Source: Hymenopus coronatus (lineage: Eukaryota; Arthropoda; Insecta; Mantodea; Hymenopodidae). From it: DNA of 64,000 nt. Shown here one piece after another: positions 47,686-59,894 of the stretch. Numbering within the stretch: position 1 is the stretch's first letter; each line of letters opens with the position of its first letter. The notes under the pieces are model-generated. The model was not told the origin of the DNA. It saw only the letters and a list, made by a program, of their open reading frames with translations, and made no database searches. Made by a program: the position numbers and the translations under genes. The DNA lies in NCBI GenBank assembly GCA_030762935.1, contig CM060892.1, positions 88,710,327 to 88,774,326 on the forward strand, in the 5' to 3' direction.

Positions 47686-48974
47686 GTATTGAAACCCATT
47701 TAAGATACATCGTTTAATTCTGGCTCAAATATTGTGAAAGTAGAATTCACCAATACGAATTTAATAGCCAATAAGGAAAAATCTTTATAAAATTGAATTA
47801 AAAAATAAACCCCGCTGTAACTATATACATTGCTACGAGAGAGGTGAAAGGAGAGAGAGTGAGAGAGTATAAGCTAGAGAGACGTACCTCCACATTTATA
47901 GCAGCCATAACTGCAGGTTATGTCAGTCTTAAATGAATACATCTTAAAGGCTTAGCTGCTCTTCAGTGCTCAAGATACCGGATTATATAATTATTCTTCA
48001 TTATTTGATATAAGATTTTCCTTGTGTGAATAAAGTGGTGATCTCATATGCCATATGTAGGTAGAAAAGCAGTCTATACATGAGGTAGTACTGGCTGAGG
48101 CAAGCCTTATGTCTCGCCGTCTTTTTGCCTCTCCTCTATCTTGCTCTGTGAACCCAAACCACCCTCTTCATGGCACAAACTCTCGGGGCTACGACCCCTA
48201 CCTTCCCCCCCCCCCCATCCTACAGTAGCAGGGTTGGTTATCTCTGTGAATCCCCCAGTCTCAACCGACGCCCGCAGGCTAATGTGGTATCATAGTCAGT
48301 AATTAGCCGACTGAGACTACAAGATAATGTACTTCGCTGGCATAAATCTTTCCTTGCAAGCAGCAGCCTTCTACCACTACGCGAAATGGCTGAAACGAAC
48401 TCTCTTCCTCCTCCTCTCTCTCCTAGAAATACCTACTGTCTCCATCTCTTTCCCTCTCCTTCATTTAATCCGATCTTAACTCTTCTTCTCTTTCTCTCCA
48501 ATCTTAATCACCCTAAAGGAAAGAAGGAAAGAGAAAAAGGATTGCTTCGGGGTGAATATGGGTTGGTTGTGAAGGGAAGATGAGGAGGCTGTGAAGTAAA
48601 AGTGGAAGAAGGAGAAATGAAATATATTTTTAAAATGAAGGGGCCCAGAAACAAGGAGATACGGAGGAGTATATTTTCAGCTGTGCTATAGATATACCGG
48701 AGAAATGAGGGGATATGGATTGTATGCAATATATAAGCAAACGTTACAGATGCAGCACGATAATAAACGATTTTCCTTTGAGGCTGATCTGCAGTTTCAC
48801 TTGCAGCCAATGTCAATTCCTAATTTAATAATAGCTATTTACATATTACGTATAGACACGACAATGTTAATTTTTCCAAAAGAATCGCAAAAAATATAGA
48901 AAAGTGAGAAGCTGTTCTACAAAATTCGAGCAATACAACCTAATTACTTTTGCTAAAACGTACGTACCATCTAC
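47686..48974. other. unassigned region with pyrimidine/purine-rich low complexity
   Basis: A GA-rich run lies at 47838-47882, a C-run at 48206-48218, and a CT-rich stretch at 48400-48500 faces purine-rich sequence to 48650. Several frames on both strands are composition artefacts. Confidence 0.35.
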
Positions 48975-50693
48975 GTAATAGATAGAGAAGGTATTGTATT
49001 CCTCCCAAAATTATCGTACCAAGTTTTCATAGTAAATACCCGTTTTGAGGACCCCTAGTATATAAAATCTGATGTGTTACACTCACATGCCTTTCTCTAG
49101 CTGTTCTACAAACTTCTTACAAAAATTATTCTTCTTTCTGCATCTTGCTAATTGAAGTACTCATTACCACAATGTTCTTATTACTTAGTTCCTTATAAGT
49201 AGGAAAAAATAAGGGAATACTCTAGACTAAAGCCATAGTCAAGTGTTTTAAAAGCTGTCGTTATGCGGTTGTCATTACACATCCTTTCTTTTCTTGGCCA
49301 GGAGTAGAGCAAAAGAAAACCGCACACTCCCGTCTGAGAAAAGTGTAAGTACTTCACAACTGAAACTAATAACACTGAATACCTCGAAAACTGTAAGCTC
49401 CACGAGTAAAATGTATATGACATAACTTGTGTATTTTAGCAAGACCTACATTTTTTGTATAGTAAGTTTTTGTCTATCTCTTACGATTTACTAGTTATGC
49501 CAAATTAAGCAAAATTCATCCAGAATAAACAGGTCTTTAGAAGCTATTCCCAGAAAATTCAAGATATACATTTTATTTTTCAGCTAAATATCTTTAATAT
49601 ACGATATTTTAATCAAAATCGTTAGAGCCATTTTTAAGAAAATCAAAATTTTCGGTAAAAATTCAATGTAAAGAGTAGTTTGGGGTGGGGGAATTTTTCT
49701 CAAAATCTTCGTGTCGCATCCCTGGAACATACTAAACTTAAATGCCAAGTTTGGTGCTTTACCGACTTTTCGTTTCTGAGTTGTCGTGTTCATAGACACA
49801 CGGACAAACGGACACACACACGGACCTTTTTGTGAAAATGATTTTTTTGGATACAGGGGACCCTAAAGCATATATTTCCGGTGAAATCTCGGTATCGAAT
49901 TTTTGGGTGGAATACAATACTTCTCTATCCCTATGGACATTGTACATACGGGGCTAGAGAAAGTAAAAAGGTTCAAGTGTGTGTGTTTTGTCTATTTGTC
50001 GATCCCTATGTGTGTATGTGTGTGTGTTAATGTGTGTAAAAAGCATAACTCAAAAACGAAAAGTGTGTTAAATACTAAGGTTATTATTTACGTTTAGTTT
50101 TTCCTTACGTATCAACACCAAGATTTTCAAGAATTCTTCATTAGAAACTATCCTTTATATACAAAAACTTGGAACATTTGGATTAACCTACGTATATTGA
50201 AAATCTTTACCTGACCAACAAAATGAGAATATCCTCTGAAATTTTCATTTAGTTTTACAATACTGGTAAACTGCAAGAAATGAACAAAAAATTAGTTTAC
50301 AAAATATATAGATTTCGTCAAAACACAGAATTTATGTATATTTTTGCTGTGAAGCTAACCATTTCAGAGATATTCCATGTAATTGATTTCAGTTTTAAAA
50401 TACGCATGTTTTTCTTGAACTTGTCATTTGTGTTTCTTTTGTTTTACTCCTGGCCAAACAAAGAAAACTAATTTCAATTTTAGTTACATAGCGACAATTT
50501 TTAAAAGTTTAGACTAATGATTTAGCCTAATATATTCCTTTACTTTCCTTCTATGTAAAGCAACTAATTAATAAGACCATTCCTGCTAACGTTTATCTCA
50601 ATTAGCATGAAATAAATAGAATAGCAATAAGAATATGATAATAAACAATATATTAAGAATAGGTTGCAGGTGAATGGAACGCATCAGAATACG
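48975..50693 (-). repeat. FamA copy split by another FamA copy
   Basis: The left piece 48975-49065 covers the tail hairpin relic to 'ttgaggacccctagtatata' plus an A-run. The right piece resumes at about 49970 with 'aggttcaagtgtgtgtgttt', the next part of the family, and runs to the head 'gcaggtgaatggaacgcatc' at 50690. The interruption is the opposite-strand copy 49066-49969. Together the pieces form one nearly complete element. Confidence 0.82.
49066..49969 (+). repeat. FamA copy nested inside another FamA copy, well preserved
   Basis: Head 'aatctgatgtgttacactca' immediately after 'tataaa'. Tail hairpin 'ttctctatcc...ggggctagagaaagt' ending near 49965, followed by an A-run and the resumed host copy. 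The CA slot is at 49795-49822. Confidence 0.92.
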
Positions 50694-51445
50694 TTTACTT
50701 TCTCTAGCACGTAAGTGCAATGAACATAGTAGTTAGACAAGTATTGCATTACATTTGTTGTGTATTTGTGTATGTCTGCGTGCCAGTGACCAGAAAATTC
50801 AAAAACGAAAAGTCGAATAAGAACTAAACTTGGTGTTGAAGTTAATTATATTAAGGATGAAACACGAAACACCAAATTACCCATTACATGGAACATTTTG
50901 AAATTATCAATTTTCTGAACAAATTCTCTAACGATTTATAAGTATTATTGTAACACATATTAAAGATATTTACTTGATAAATAGGATGCATATCTATCTT
51001 AATTTTTTTTTGGAATAACCTCTGCAACCCTTTTCTAATTCTAGAGGACCTTTGCATAAGAATTAAGCCTAAGAGTTTACGTTATGCAGCGGTTGTGTCC
51101 TTCAGATCTCGTTAAAACATATAATTTAGCTTAGAAAGATTTTTAAGAAGTTTACTGTTTTCAAGAAATGTCTTGTTATTGGTTGTAACATACTTATACT
51201 TTTTAAAAAGGTAAATACATTATTCTTTTTTCTTTTGTTTTGCTATTGACCATGTAAAAAGAACCAAATTTTAATGTCATCGCTTTTAAAATTTGGCTAT
51301 TTCCTTATTTCCCTTCTATTTACAAGCAACTAAGTAATACTTTAATTTCTTCTAATGCTTATCTCAATTAACATGAAGTAGATGCAAGCACACTTTGTTC
51401 GCAGATCAGGTATAGAAAGTCATGTGAATGGAACTCATCTGAGTT
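50694..51445 (-). repeat. FamA copy in tandem with the preceding reverse copy
   Basis: 'gtttactttctctagcacgt' starts within a few bases of the previous head end. Ends 'catgtgaatggaactcatct'. The microsatellite slot is reduced to 'gtgtatttgtgtatgtctgc'. Confidence 0.85.
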
Positions 51446-52004
51446 TCATTCAATTATCTCGTTCTACTGTACTTATATATAGATCTATCATACAAATTTT
51501 AAATTAAAAGTTGGGTACTTTAGTCATATTGGGGGAAGGGAGTGTTAGGCTCAATCTGTTTTAGCTGATGATTTTTATAAAGAGACAAAAATATATAACA
51601 ATACTCCTATCTTTGAATAATCATTTCAGTGGAAAAGAGAAACATTTTGCCAGTTTGTTCAGTCTATTTAAAACCCTGAATAATTATTTTAGAGAGAAAT
51701 ATTTTCTGTTTTTTTTTCTATTTTGTTTATTTAGGAATGATATTTGGTTTGCTTTGAATTACTTTCTTACCCAGAACTGTAATGGTACATAATAAAAAAT
51801 GGGGATTAGCATAATGATAGGAATGATATTTATAGCTTGGAAGTAACCTGTAATTTAGACTTAAAACATGGGTGTACAAAGGTTTCCACCGATTGGTGAA
51901 ATACTAAAAATGCTTATATAAGGAGGTAAAAACATGCGTATGCTTAGCTTTTCTAACTTGTATGGTCTTCCATACTTTTCGTCAAGTCCTGTAGTCAAAG
52001 TGTA
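51446..52004. other. unassigned sequence
   Basis: AT-rich; a 74-codon Phe/Leu-rich frame (51568-51792) reflects base composition. Nothing recognised. Confidence 0.3.
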
Positions 52005-52815
52005 AAAATCTTGTATGTTCCATTCAAATGACTTTCTTTGCCTGTGTCGCAAACAATTTATTCTTTTTTCTAAATCATGCTAATTAACATGGAGCATTAG
52101 CCCAAATTGTATTATTACTTGCTTCTTTGTAAGTAGAAGGGAAATACGGTGAAACAGTAGGCTAAATCGATAGTCAAATCTTTTAAAGCTGTCGTTATGC
52201 GACGCAAATGAAATTCGGTTTGCAACATGGCCTGGAATAAAACAAAAGAAATGTGAATTGAAAGATGAGTTGTCGTTTGACACAAATTTAAGTAGTTTAA
52301 CATTGAAAACATAACAAAGAATATCTGGGAAACGGTTAACTCTTTAATAATAATAATAATGTATTGTGTGTTTTAAGAGATTTATATATTTATGTATTAA
52401 ATTTTTTGTCTATCTTTTACAATTTACCAGTTATATTAAAGTTATCCAGAATAAGAAGGTCTTCAGTATATTCCAAAATATTTAAGCCAATTGTCTCATT
52501 TGTCATGAAAATACATATCTTAAGCATATTGTATTTTAATAAAAATTTAAGAAGCATTTTTGAGAAAATTAAAATTTTCGAAAAATCTTCACTGTTAAGG
52601 GTAGTTTGGGGTAGGAGTACTAGAGTTTAAATTTAGCCGACTTTTCGATTTAAGTTGTATATTATTCACATATATTGGCAAAGAAACACGGAGCTTTTTC
52701 TAAAAATGCTTTTTTTATTCAGGAGACACTAAAACGTGCATTTCCAATGAAGTATTATTATAGATTTTTTGGGGTGGAATGCATTACCTTTTTACCTATA
52801 TGTTATGCAGGTAGT
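52005..52815 (+). repeat. FamA copy, diverged
   Basis: Head 'aatcttgtatgttccattca' at 52008, 'tacggtgaaacagtaggct', an (AAT)n patch at 52346-52360, and tail 'ggggtggaatgcattacctt' ending 'gtataaaagt' at 52810. The microsatellite is lost. Confidence 0.82.
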
Positions 52816-52829
52816 ATAAAAGTAAAAAT

Positions 52830-53175
52830 ATCCTGATTGGGAAACAATATAGTTTATCCACGCTCTGCCTATAAAACCCAAAACTGCTGGTTATAACCTG
52901 GCAGATGTGATGGAATTTTTCAGACGCAAAAATCCTTATCATGGCTTCCTGTTGAAGGAGAGTAAAGCGGAGGTCCCGTGTATTGTTTATTTGCACATAA
53001 AAGAACCCCATACCTTGAAAGAAGAAGGTTCCTGTACAAAATTCCGCCATTTCGAGTCCCAAAGACGTGATTTTGTACTATAGTGTCATCTGTGGGAGAC
53101 GAGCTGATCCCTTGTAACTACGATCCCCCGAATGCTAGCCTCATGCGTTACCGCGAAGCCATCTCCTGGTGAAGG
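52830..53175 (+). mobile_element. tRNA-derived SINE (S3 family), long copy with poor head
   Basis: 'cgcaaaaatccttatcatgg', 'cggaggtcccgtgtattgtt', the core 'gcacataaaagaaccccata', 'agtgtcatctgtgggagacg' and 'agctgatcccttgtaac' match the minus strand of 30455-30785 in order. Confidence 0.7.
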
Positions 53176-53779
53176 GCAGAAACCATTAATGGGTTGAAGG
53201 AAACTTTCCCTTGATAAGTTAAAGATGAATGTCCGTTGGAATCCTGGTCACTAGGGGAATGCTGGGGATGGTTCTTTCATCCCCCACACTTTCTGCAGCT
53301 AGATTTTGTTCCATCCGGTCTTTCTAGAAAGAAGTTTGGCCCGTCGTGCTGCGGTCGAGGTGGCATTTCGCTTTATAACTGCTGTTCTCTCCGCTGCGCT
53401 GGCATGTCGGTCATCGTTCTCCACGCGGGAAGGGGGCAGTGTTGCAACCCGTGTGGGCTAGCACTGCCTGGCGAAACCAGCCGAGGGCTGAAGAATTACG
53501 AGCATCGTATAGGGCCCACCTCGACCGCGCACTTGCTCGGCACACCTGACATCATCTTCATCACGCTTCCACCCGAGTCTGATATGCGATATCAATCTAG
53601 TGCTCTGTGTGGAATCCCCTCCTCTCAGTAGTTCATTCAAGTTCTGTCACTTAGCGAAATATCTTGGGTTTTTTCGATGATTACCTCTGTAATCATATCT
53701 GCCGGGCGTTCTCATCAAAATGGTTGTTTGATCACGATTAAGGACACTTGGCAGACAGAGTAGTAATTTCCATTGCGAA
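53176..53779. other. GC-richer unassigned block
   Basis: 53236-53640 is markedly richer in G and C than its surroundings and contains the longest open frame of the window (131 codons, plus strand, alternative start included) with an overlapping minus-strand frame. Neither translation is recognised. It could be a fragment of a host exon, CpG-type sequence or an unknown element. Confidence 0.3.
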
Positions 53780-54490
53780 CCTCAATAAAATATATATTAA
53801 GGGCCACTTAAAACTATACAAGCTATTATAATGAAAAATGTACTTCTAATCCATAATCATAATTTAGGTTAATAATTGCTAACTTGTTGAAATTTCAATA
53901 AACAAGAACATTTACAAAATAGTTCATACTTTAGGTACACTATTCTAAAAATGTATAATAATAGGTAGAGCTATGAATTTTGCGTACATGCAACATGTAA
54001 TGCTCTAAACAGCTGCTGAAAGTTTGTTATTTGTGTATGAAACTGTTTTGGTTAAACTGGCTTAATCTTTCACCAGATATGTCAAATAATGTGTTTTCGA
54101 GTGACTAGAAAGTCTGAAGTGCGTCACTTTATTTTTTTAGAAATATGCACCTAAAGAAGGATTTGTGAACAAATTTAATGTTCATTGAAATATCAAAAAG
54201 TTAGTAATTATTAACCATGGGTTATAATTTGGCTATGATTTCTGAATTAGAAAAAACTTGTTCTATGACGGGTAAAGTTTTTATAATTATAGCTTGCATA
54301 ACCTTTAGGTGACCTTAGTATATATTTAATTGAGATTCAACTTGAAAGTTGCTATTCTGTCTCTACCAAGTGCTCTTAAAGTCGTTGAACCAAAATATGC
54401 TGTCATAAACCATAAAAAATTTCGCTTTTATCTCCTTATAAGTGTTCTTATCCAAAAGCAAATTATTGAACCATATTACACTATCATTTA
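53780..54490 (+). repeat. FamB copy 3 (left block)
   Basis: 54085-54290 ('tctgaagtgcgtcacttta', 'tgtgaacaaa', 'gaaatatcaaaaagttagta', 'aaaaacttgttct') aligns with 13690-13890. The limits and the rest of the repeat are uncertain. Confidence 0.55.
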
Positions 54491-54606
54491 CACACGTTGA
54501 ATTACTAACTTATTTACCAAATCCTAATTAGTCTATTTGTTTTGGCAAGTTTAAGAAATGACAGTATACGGTGTTAACACTAATTGACTAAAGCAATACC
54601 ATCTTT

Positions 54607-55455
54607 TTACTTTCTCTGCACGTATTATGTACATAGTGTATACAGAAGTTAATGCACTCCACCAAAAAATTCGATACCGAGATTTCACCGGAAATATACG
54701 TCTTAGGGTCCCCTGTACCCAAAAAAAGTATTTTCAGAAAAAGGTCCGTGTGTAGTGTGTTTTTGTGACCGTGTGTCTTTGAACACTATAACTCAAAAAC
54801 GAAAAGTCGGTAAAATACCGAACTTTATATTTAAGGTTAGTATATTCCAGGGATGACACAAAGATTTTGACAAAAATCACCCCACCACAAACCACCCTTT
54901 ACATGGAACGTTTTTCGAAAAAATTGATTTTCTTGAAAATGATTCTAACGATTTTGATTAAAATATCGTATATTAAAGATATTCACCTGACAAATAAAAT
55001 GTATATTTTGAATTTTCTGAGAATAGCCTTTGAAGACCACTTTATTCTGAGTGAATTTTACGGAATTTTGCATAACTTCTAAACTGTAAGAAATGGACAA
55101 ACACTTACAACACAAAAATGTAGAGCACATTAAAACACGGAATTTTTGTTGTGTACACTTTTTTGTGGAGTTGATCCTTTTTTAGATAATCCTTGTTTTT
55201 GGTTTCAGCTTCCAAAAACTTAACTTTTCTCATACAGGAAAATTGTCAGTTACATAGCAACCAGCTTTTGATTATCATTTTAACCTATGGTACTCCCTTA
55301 TTTCTCTTCTACTTACAAGGAAACAAGTAATAAGATTATTGCTGCTATTTTTTTTTTTCGAATAGCATGAAATAATTAAAAGCATAAGCTTTTTAACAAT
55401 AATTTGTTGCAGAGATGTAGAGAAAGTCATGTGAATGGAACACATCAGATTTTTT
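54607..55455 (-). repeat. FamA copy, well preserved
   Basis: Starts 'ttttactttctctgcacgta' and ends 'catgtgaatggaacacatca'. TG slot at 54745-54780. The blocks 'gcttccaaaaacttaacttt' and 'cagttacatagcaaccagct' are close to the copy at 56795, implying one recent subfamily. Confidence 0.93.
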
Positions 55456-56794
55456 GAAATACGGATACGTATTGAACCGTCCTCGGATAGTCTGTGGTCA
55501 TATGGAAGAATGGGCCTCTAATAGTGAAAGAATTATCAAAACCGGCTGAGAGATTTTGAGATTACCCTACAACCAAACACAATACATTTCTCTCTTAAAA
55601 TGCTAATATTTCGTTGGAATTATCATGCTGATGAATCACCTGAAAGTAAGTTCTGTCTGACCGCACACATGCCGCAGACTGTTGTAGCCTGAACCCTTAT
55701 GCGTGAACTTTAACAGAACTCCTTTACGAAAGTTGTTAACAATTGTGTGCCGAGCAAGATAGCATAGGCATGATGCGCTCATCAGAAGGTCGCGTTTAAA
55801 TATGACCTTAACTTACTTCCTGGTGTTTCAGGGTCGATAGGCAAACATTGGCCATGATTTTACAAGGTGGGAGGTTAATAAGTGCAAATGTTTGTATCAA
55901 TGTTTGAGGACGATATGATGATCTAGTATTTGCAATTTTTTTTTCGCTATTTTATAAAGTTATGTTCATGAGGTACATTTATACATGTTTTCAGGACGGT
56001 CGTTATTCCCTATCTCAGACGCTCAGTGATTAACAGGTTACCTTTCCCTTCTGCCCTATTCTTGGTGTAAAATGAGGAAAATAATTTTGATCGCTCTGCT
56101 ATGTTTTTATTTTCATAAAACATCTGATTGGGATTCACAATGCATTCAGGACTCATATTAAAATAATTGAACACAATTTCGTTAATTGATATATTTTATT
56201 TAAATTTGGATTTATTGAGCAAACAATTAACTCAAACCAACTGTAAGTATTTAAACATTCTTTCTTAAAACAAAAATCACACTCATTGTTCTTACAAAGG
56301 TAAAAGTTAAAATTCAACAATTAAAAAACCCTCAAATTGGGAATTAAAAGAACTCGTGACACTGACCCTTTGACAGTTAACATTTGTGTTTTGGAAAGAT
56401 AACGATACCAATCCCTCGCTGAATTGACTAATTCCCTTGTTGAGGTATAAATTAAATGAATATCTGCTAATAAAGTCAAATGAAAGCCATTTATTCTGTA
56501 AAGAAAAGTTCGCAACTGAATCGGTCAGTATGTCACGTGACTGCAGTTTGCGAATTGCACTAAACACAGGAGTTGGTCGTTATGAAGAGTATGAAAGCAA
56601 AGCGAGGCATAACGTAGGGCCATTCAAAATACGTTAGAGGTTAGAGTTTGTGCTTCATGTATGGTAATACTATTAGCGAGAGGCCAAAATGAGATACACT
56701 TGTGTATTATATGTAATTTTTGTTGTATCACTTAAGCATCATGGCTATTTTTCATTATTTTTTTTAATTTCATGTGTTCTATTGTTTTCTTTTT
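55456..56794. other. unassigned sequence
   Basis: No recognised element. Overlapping frames at 56307-56637 on both strands have no known motif. Confidence 0.3.
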
Positions 56795-57635
56795 CTATTT
56801 TTACTTTCTCTACATGTACTATGTAGATAGTGTATAGAGAATTCACTCCACCCAAAAATTCGATACCGAGATTTCACCGGAAATATATGTTTTAGGGTCC
56901 CCTGTATCCAAAAAAAGCATTTTCACAAAAAGCTCCGTGTGTATGTGTGCGTGTGTGTCCGTGTGTCTGTGAACATGAAAAAGTCGGTGAAATACCAAAC
57001 TTGGTATTTAAGTTTAGTATCTTCCAGGGATACGACACGAAGGTTTTGAGAAAAATCCCCCCACCGCAAACTACCCTTAACATGAAACTTTTTTGAAAAT
57101 TATGATTTTCTAAAAATGGCTCTAACGATTACGGTTAAAATACCGTATATTAAAGATGTTTACCTGAAAAAGAAAATGTATATCTTTAATTTTCTGGGAA
57201 TAGCCTCTGAAGGCAACTTTATTCTGGACGAATTTTACGGAATTTTGCATAACTGCTAAACCGCAAGAAATGGAAAGATGTAGAGATTAAAGCACACAAT
57301 TTATGTTATATGCATTTTTTCATGGAGTTGATCGTTTTTTTGGATATTCCTGTTTTTGGTTTCAGCTTTAAAAATTATACTTTTGTCACAAGGACTTTGT
57401 CAACTCCTGTCCATACAACCAAAGGAACTTCAGTCACATAGCAACCAGCTTTTGACTATCACTTTAACCTATGTTACTCTATTATTTCGCTTCTACTTAC
57501 AAGGAAAAAAGTACTAAAACTATTTCTGCTATTTTTTTCGATTAGCATTAAGTAAATAGAACAATAAGCTTTTTAGCAATAATTTGTTGCGGAGATGTAG
57601 AGAAAGTCATGTGAATGGAACATATCAGACTTTTT
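56795..57635 (-). repeat. FamA copy, well preserved
   Basis: Starts 'ttttactttctctacatgta' with hairpin partner 'gtgtatagagaa', and ends 'catgtgaatggaacatatca'. 'cagtcacatagcaaccagct' and 'tgtcaactcctgtccatac' are intact. One of the best references for a family consensus. Confidence 0.94.
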
Positions 57636-57697
57636 CTTAGGTTTTTATTTTTCCCTATTTGTTTACATCTTTCATTTTATTAAAAATTCAAAAACAT

Positions 57698-57850
57698 GTG
57701 CACATACATACATACATAAAAACCTATATCCGAGGCGAGTTTCGAACCCGCGTTCCACTGCACCACGTAGCGCCAAGACTAGGTACTTTAGCGAGCGCGG
57801 CCATAACACCCGGCAAATATTTATACCGCTTGCATGATCAGCCTGTATTA
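57698..57850 (-). mobile_element. tRNA-derived SINE (S4 family)
   Basis: On the minus strand, A-box-like 'cgctacgtggtgcagtggaa' and B box 'gcgggttcgaaactcgcc' lie at about 57770-57735, preceded by 'gccgcgctcgctaaagtacc'. A (TATG)n run (57698-57716) follows on its 3' side. The same arrangement recurs at 60.45-60.61 kb. Confidence 0.75.
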
Positions 57851-57926
57851 GGGAGATAAAAAGCTGTTTAGGAATTAAAGAGTAAAAAGCGCATATGCAG
57901 CAAAAGAATTTGTGCAATGAAGAGTT

Positions 57927-58312
57927 AAAAACCAAATGTGTTACATTCATATAGCGTTCTATCCACTGTTCAAACCTATTTTTCTACTAATTTCAAACTA
58001 TTCGACATAAATGTTTGCAGACATAAATGTTTGCAGAAGTGATTTCATACCGCATTTTCTTTTAATACGAGGTGAATACAGTTGGCTGAAATATTAAATA
58101 GATCTTTAAAAAATTGTTTACATCTGGTTTTAAAATTTCTGTGTTGGATGGTCATAAACATTTGTAAGCTAGTTATCATCTCAAGCGGCGAACTGGAATG
58201 AAACTCAGGGAATCAGAAATATACACTTTTGGTAAACCTTCAATTAAAAATTTTTGGATGAAACGCAATGCTTGCTGAACTTACTGTGGGTTGTAAGTAG
58301 AGAGGGTAAACC
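57927..58312 (+). repeat. FamA copy with large internal deletion
   Basis: Head 'aaccaaatgtgttacattca' at 57932 and a tail piece 'aaatttttggatgaaacgca' to 'agtagagagggt' at 58304. The middle is mostly gone. 'gacataaatgtttgcag' is locally duplicated at 57994-58036. Confidence 0.65.
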
Positions 58313-58332
58313 AAAAACCAACAAATATAAAA

Positions 58333-59062
58333 ATTATGATGTGTGCCATTTACATGACTTTCTCTACATCTCTGCTACAAATTATTGTTCAGAAAGTTAT
58401 TCTTCGATAGTCAAAAGCTGGTTGCTATGTGATTGAAGTTTATTTGTTTGTATGGACGGAGCTGACAAATTCCCGTATAAGAAAGTATAAGTATTTTAAA
58501 GTTGAAACCAATAACAAGGAGTATCTAAAAATGATCAATTCCACGAAAAAAAGTATATAACATAGATTGTGTGTTTTAACGTGATCTACATTCTTTGTGT
58601 ATTACGTTTTTGTCTATCTCTTATGGTTTACCGGTTACGCAAAATCAGCAAAATTCATTCAGAGTAAAGAAGTCTTCAGAGGCTATTCTCAGAAAATTCA
58701 AGATATACATTTTATTTGCCATATAAATATATTTAATATAGCTGCGGTATTTTAATCAAAATCGCTAGAGGCATTTTTGAGAAAATCAACATTTTTGCTT
58801 GTAAAGAGTAGTTTGGGGATTGATTTTTCTCAAAATTTTCATGAAGTATCCCTATAAGATAGTAAACTTAAATACCAAGTTTGGTACTTTACTGAGTTTT
58901 CGTGTTCATAGACACACGGACCTGTTTCCAAAAATGTTTTTTTTTGGGATGCATGGGGCCCTAAAACGAGTATTTCGGGTGAAATTTTGGTATCAAATTT
59001 TTGGGTGGAATGCAATACCTTCTCTGTACACTTGTACACAGTAGGTGTAGAGAAAGTAAAAA
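58333..59062 (+). repeat. FamA copy
   Basis: Head 'attatgatgtgtgccattta' at 58334, tail hairpin 'ttctctgtacac...ggtgtagagaaagt' to 59058. The CA slot is short (58910-58922), and ~90 bp after the head are deleted. Confidence 0.92.
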
Positions 59063-59194
59063 TTAAATCGGCCAAGCAGAAAAAGCCAAGAACTCGATTG
59101 TTACCGAATGTTCCTCGCCAACCATGGAGGATATTATCCACCATCACCGCTGCCGTCGCCACATTCAGCTTCACGACTTTTGTTTTTCATGAAT

Positions 59195-59646
59195 GAATGA
59201 ATGAATAAGTGTATTTATTAATATAGCAATATCATACATAGAATTTCAACAGTCGCACGGGTCCACAGACCGTACGTGCTTTTGTAATACACATTACAAG
59301 CAATATTAAAACAACAACCACAACAAAGAATTAAAAGAGTAAACACGAAAATAAAAAGACAAAGGAAATACACAGTCAAAAGCAATATTAGACAACAATA
59401 AAAATTAAGAGTGAATCCGAAAATAAAGATACAAAAATATTCAAATATATCAATTTAAATTTACAGCACAGAGTACACCTTCATAAATGTACCCTCTTAT
59501 AATAGATAATTACACTTAAAAGACATATATACACATAATATATACAACCCTAGCACAACAGTGACCTAAGTATGATATAATATACATGTATGTAGAACAT
59601 TGTAGTCACTTTTGTTTAGTTGATCTTATCCCCCCCTTCTCTATTG
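59195..59646 (-). mobile_element. young LINE 3' end, nearly identical to the 35-kb copy
   Basis: Read on the minus strand it matches 35122-35575 with only a handful of differences by eye, including 'gaagg', G-run, 'ataagatcaactaaacaaaa', the T-rich UTR and the (CATT)n tail. It is 5'-truncated at 59646, right after the 'ccaatagagaag' that precedes the stop codon region. Truncation, tail and low divergence are as expected for a recent retrotransposition. Confidence 0.92.
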
Positions 59647-59894
59647 GATCGGTTCCGTCCTCTTGAGGAGCGAACTGATCGTGCCAGCAAAGCACGAAGT
59701 GTCTTGGACTTCTTTGCCCCCTAGGGTCGATAGTTTAAAAGCTTGTAGTGAAGTAGTTCTTCGTGCATCATTAAAACACCATCGCCACTTAACGGAGGTT
59801 TCTTGGTCAATTGAATTTCTAGTTCGCGAATTGGCCAAAATGCGCAGATGTTAACGAGAAATCATCTCATCATACATAGATGGAACCATAGAAT
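59647..59894. other. unassigned sequence
   Basis: Open frames on both strands (about 59641-59854) overlap. Neither is recognised. Confidence 0.3.

Noticed and set aside
48386..48816. Pro/Ser/Leu-rich frames as coding sequence
   Set aside because: The region is a pyrimidine-rich strand facing purine-rich DNA. Frames are open because of composition, and both strands overlap.
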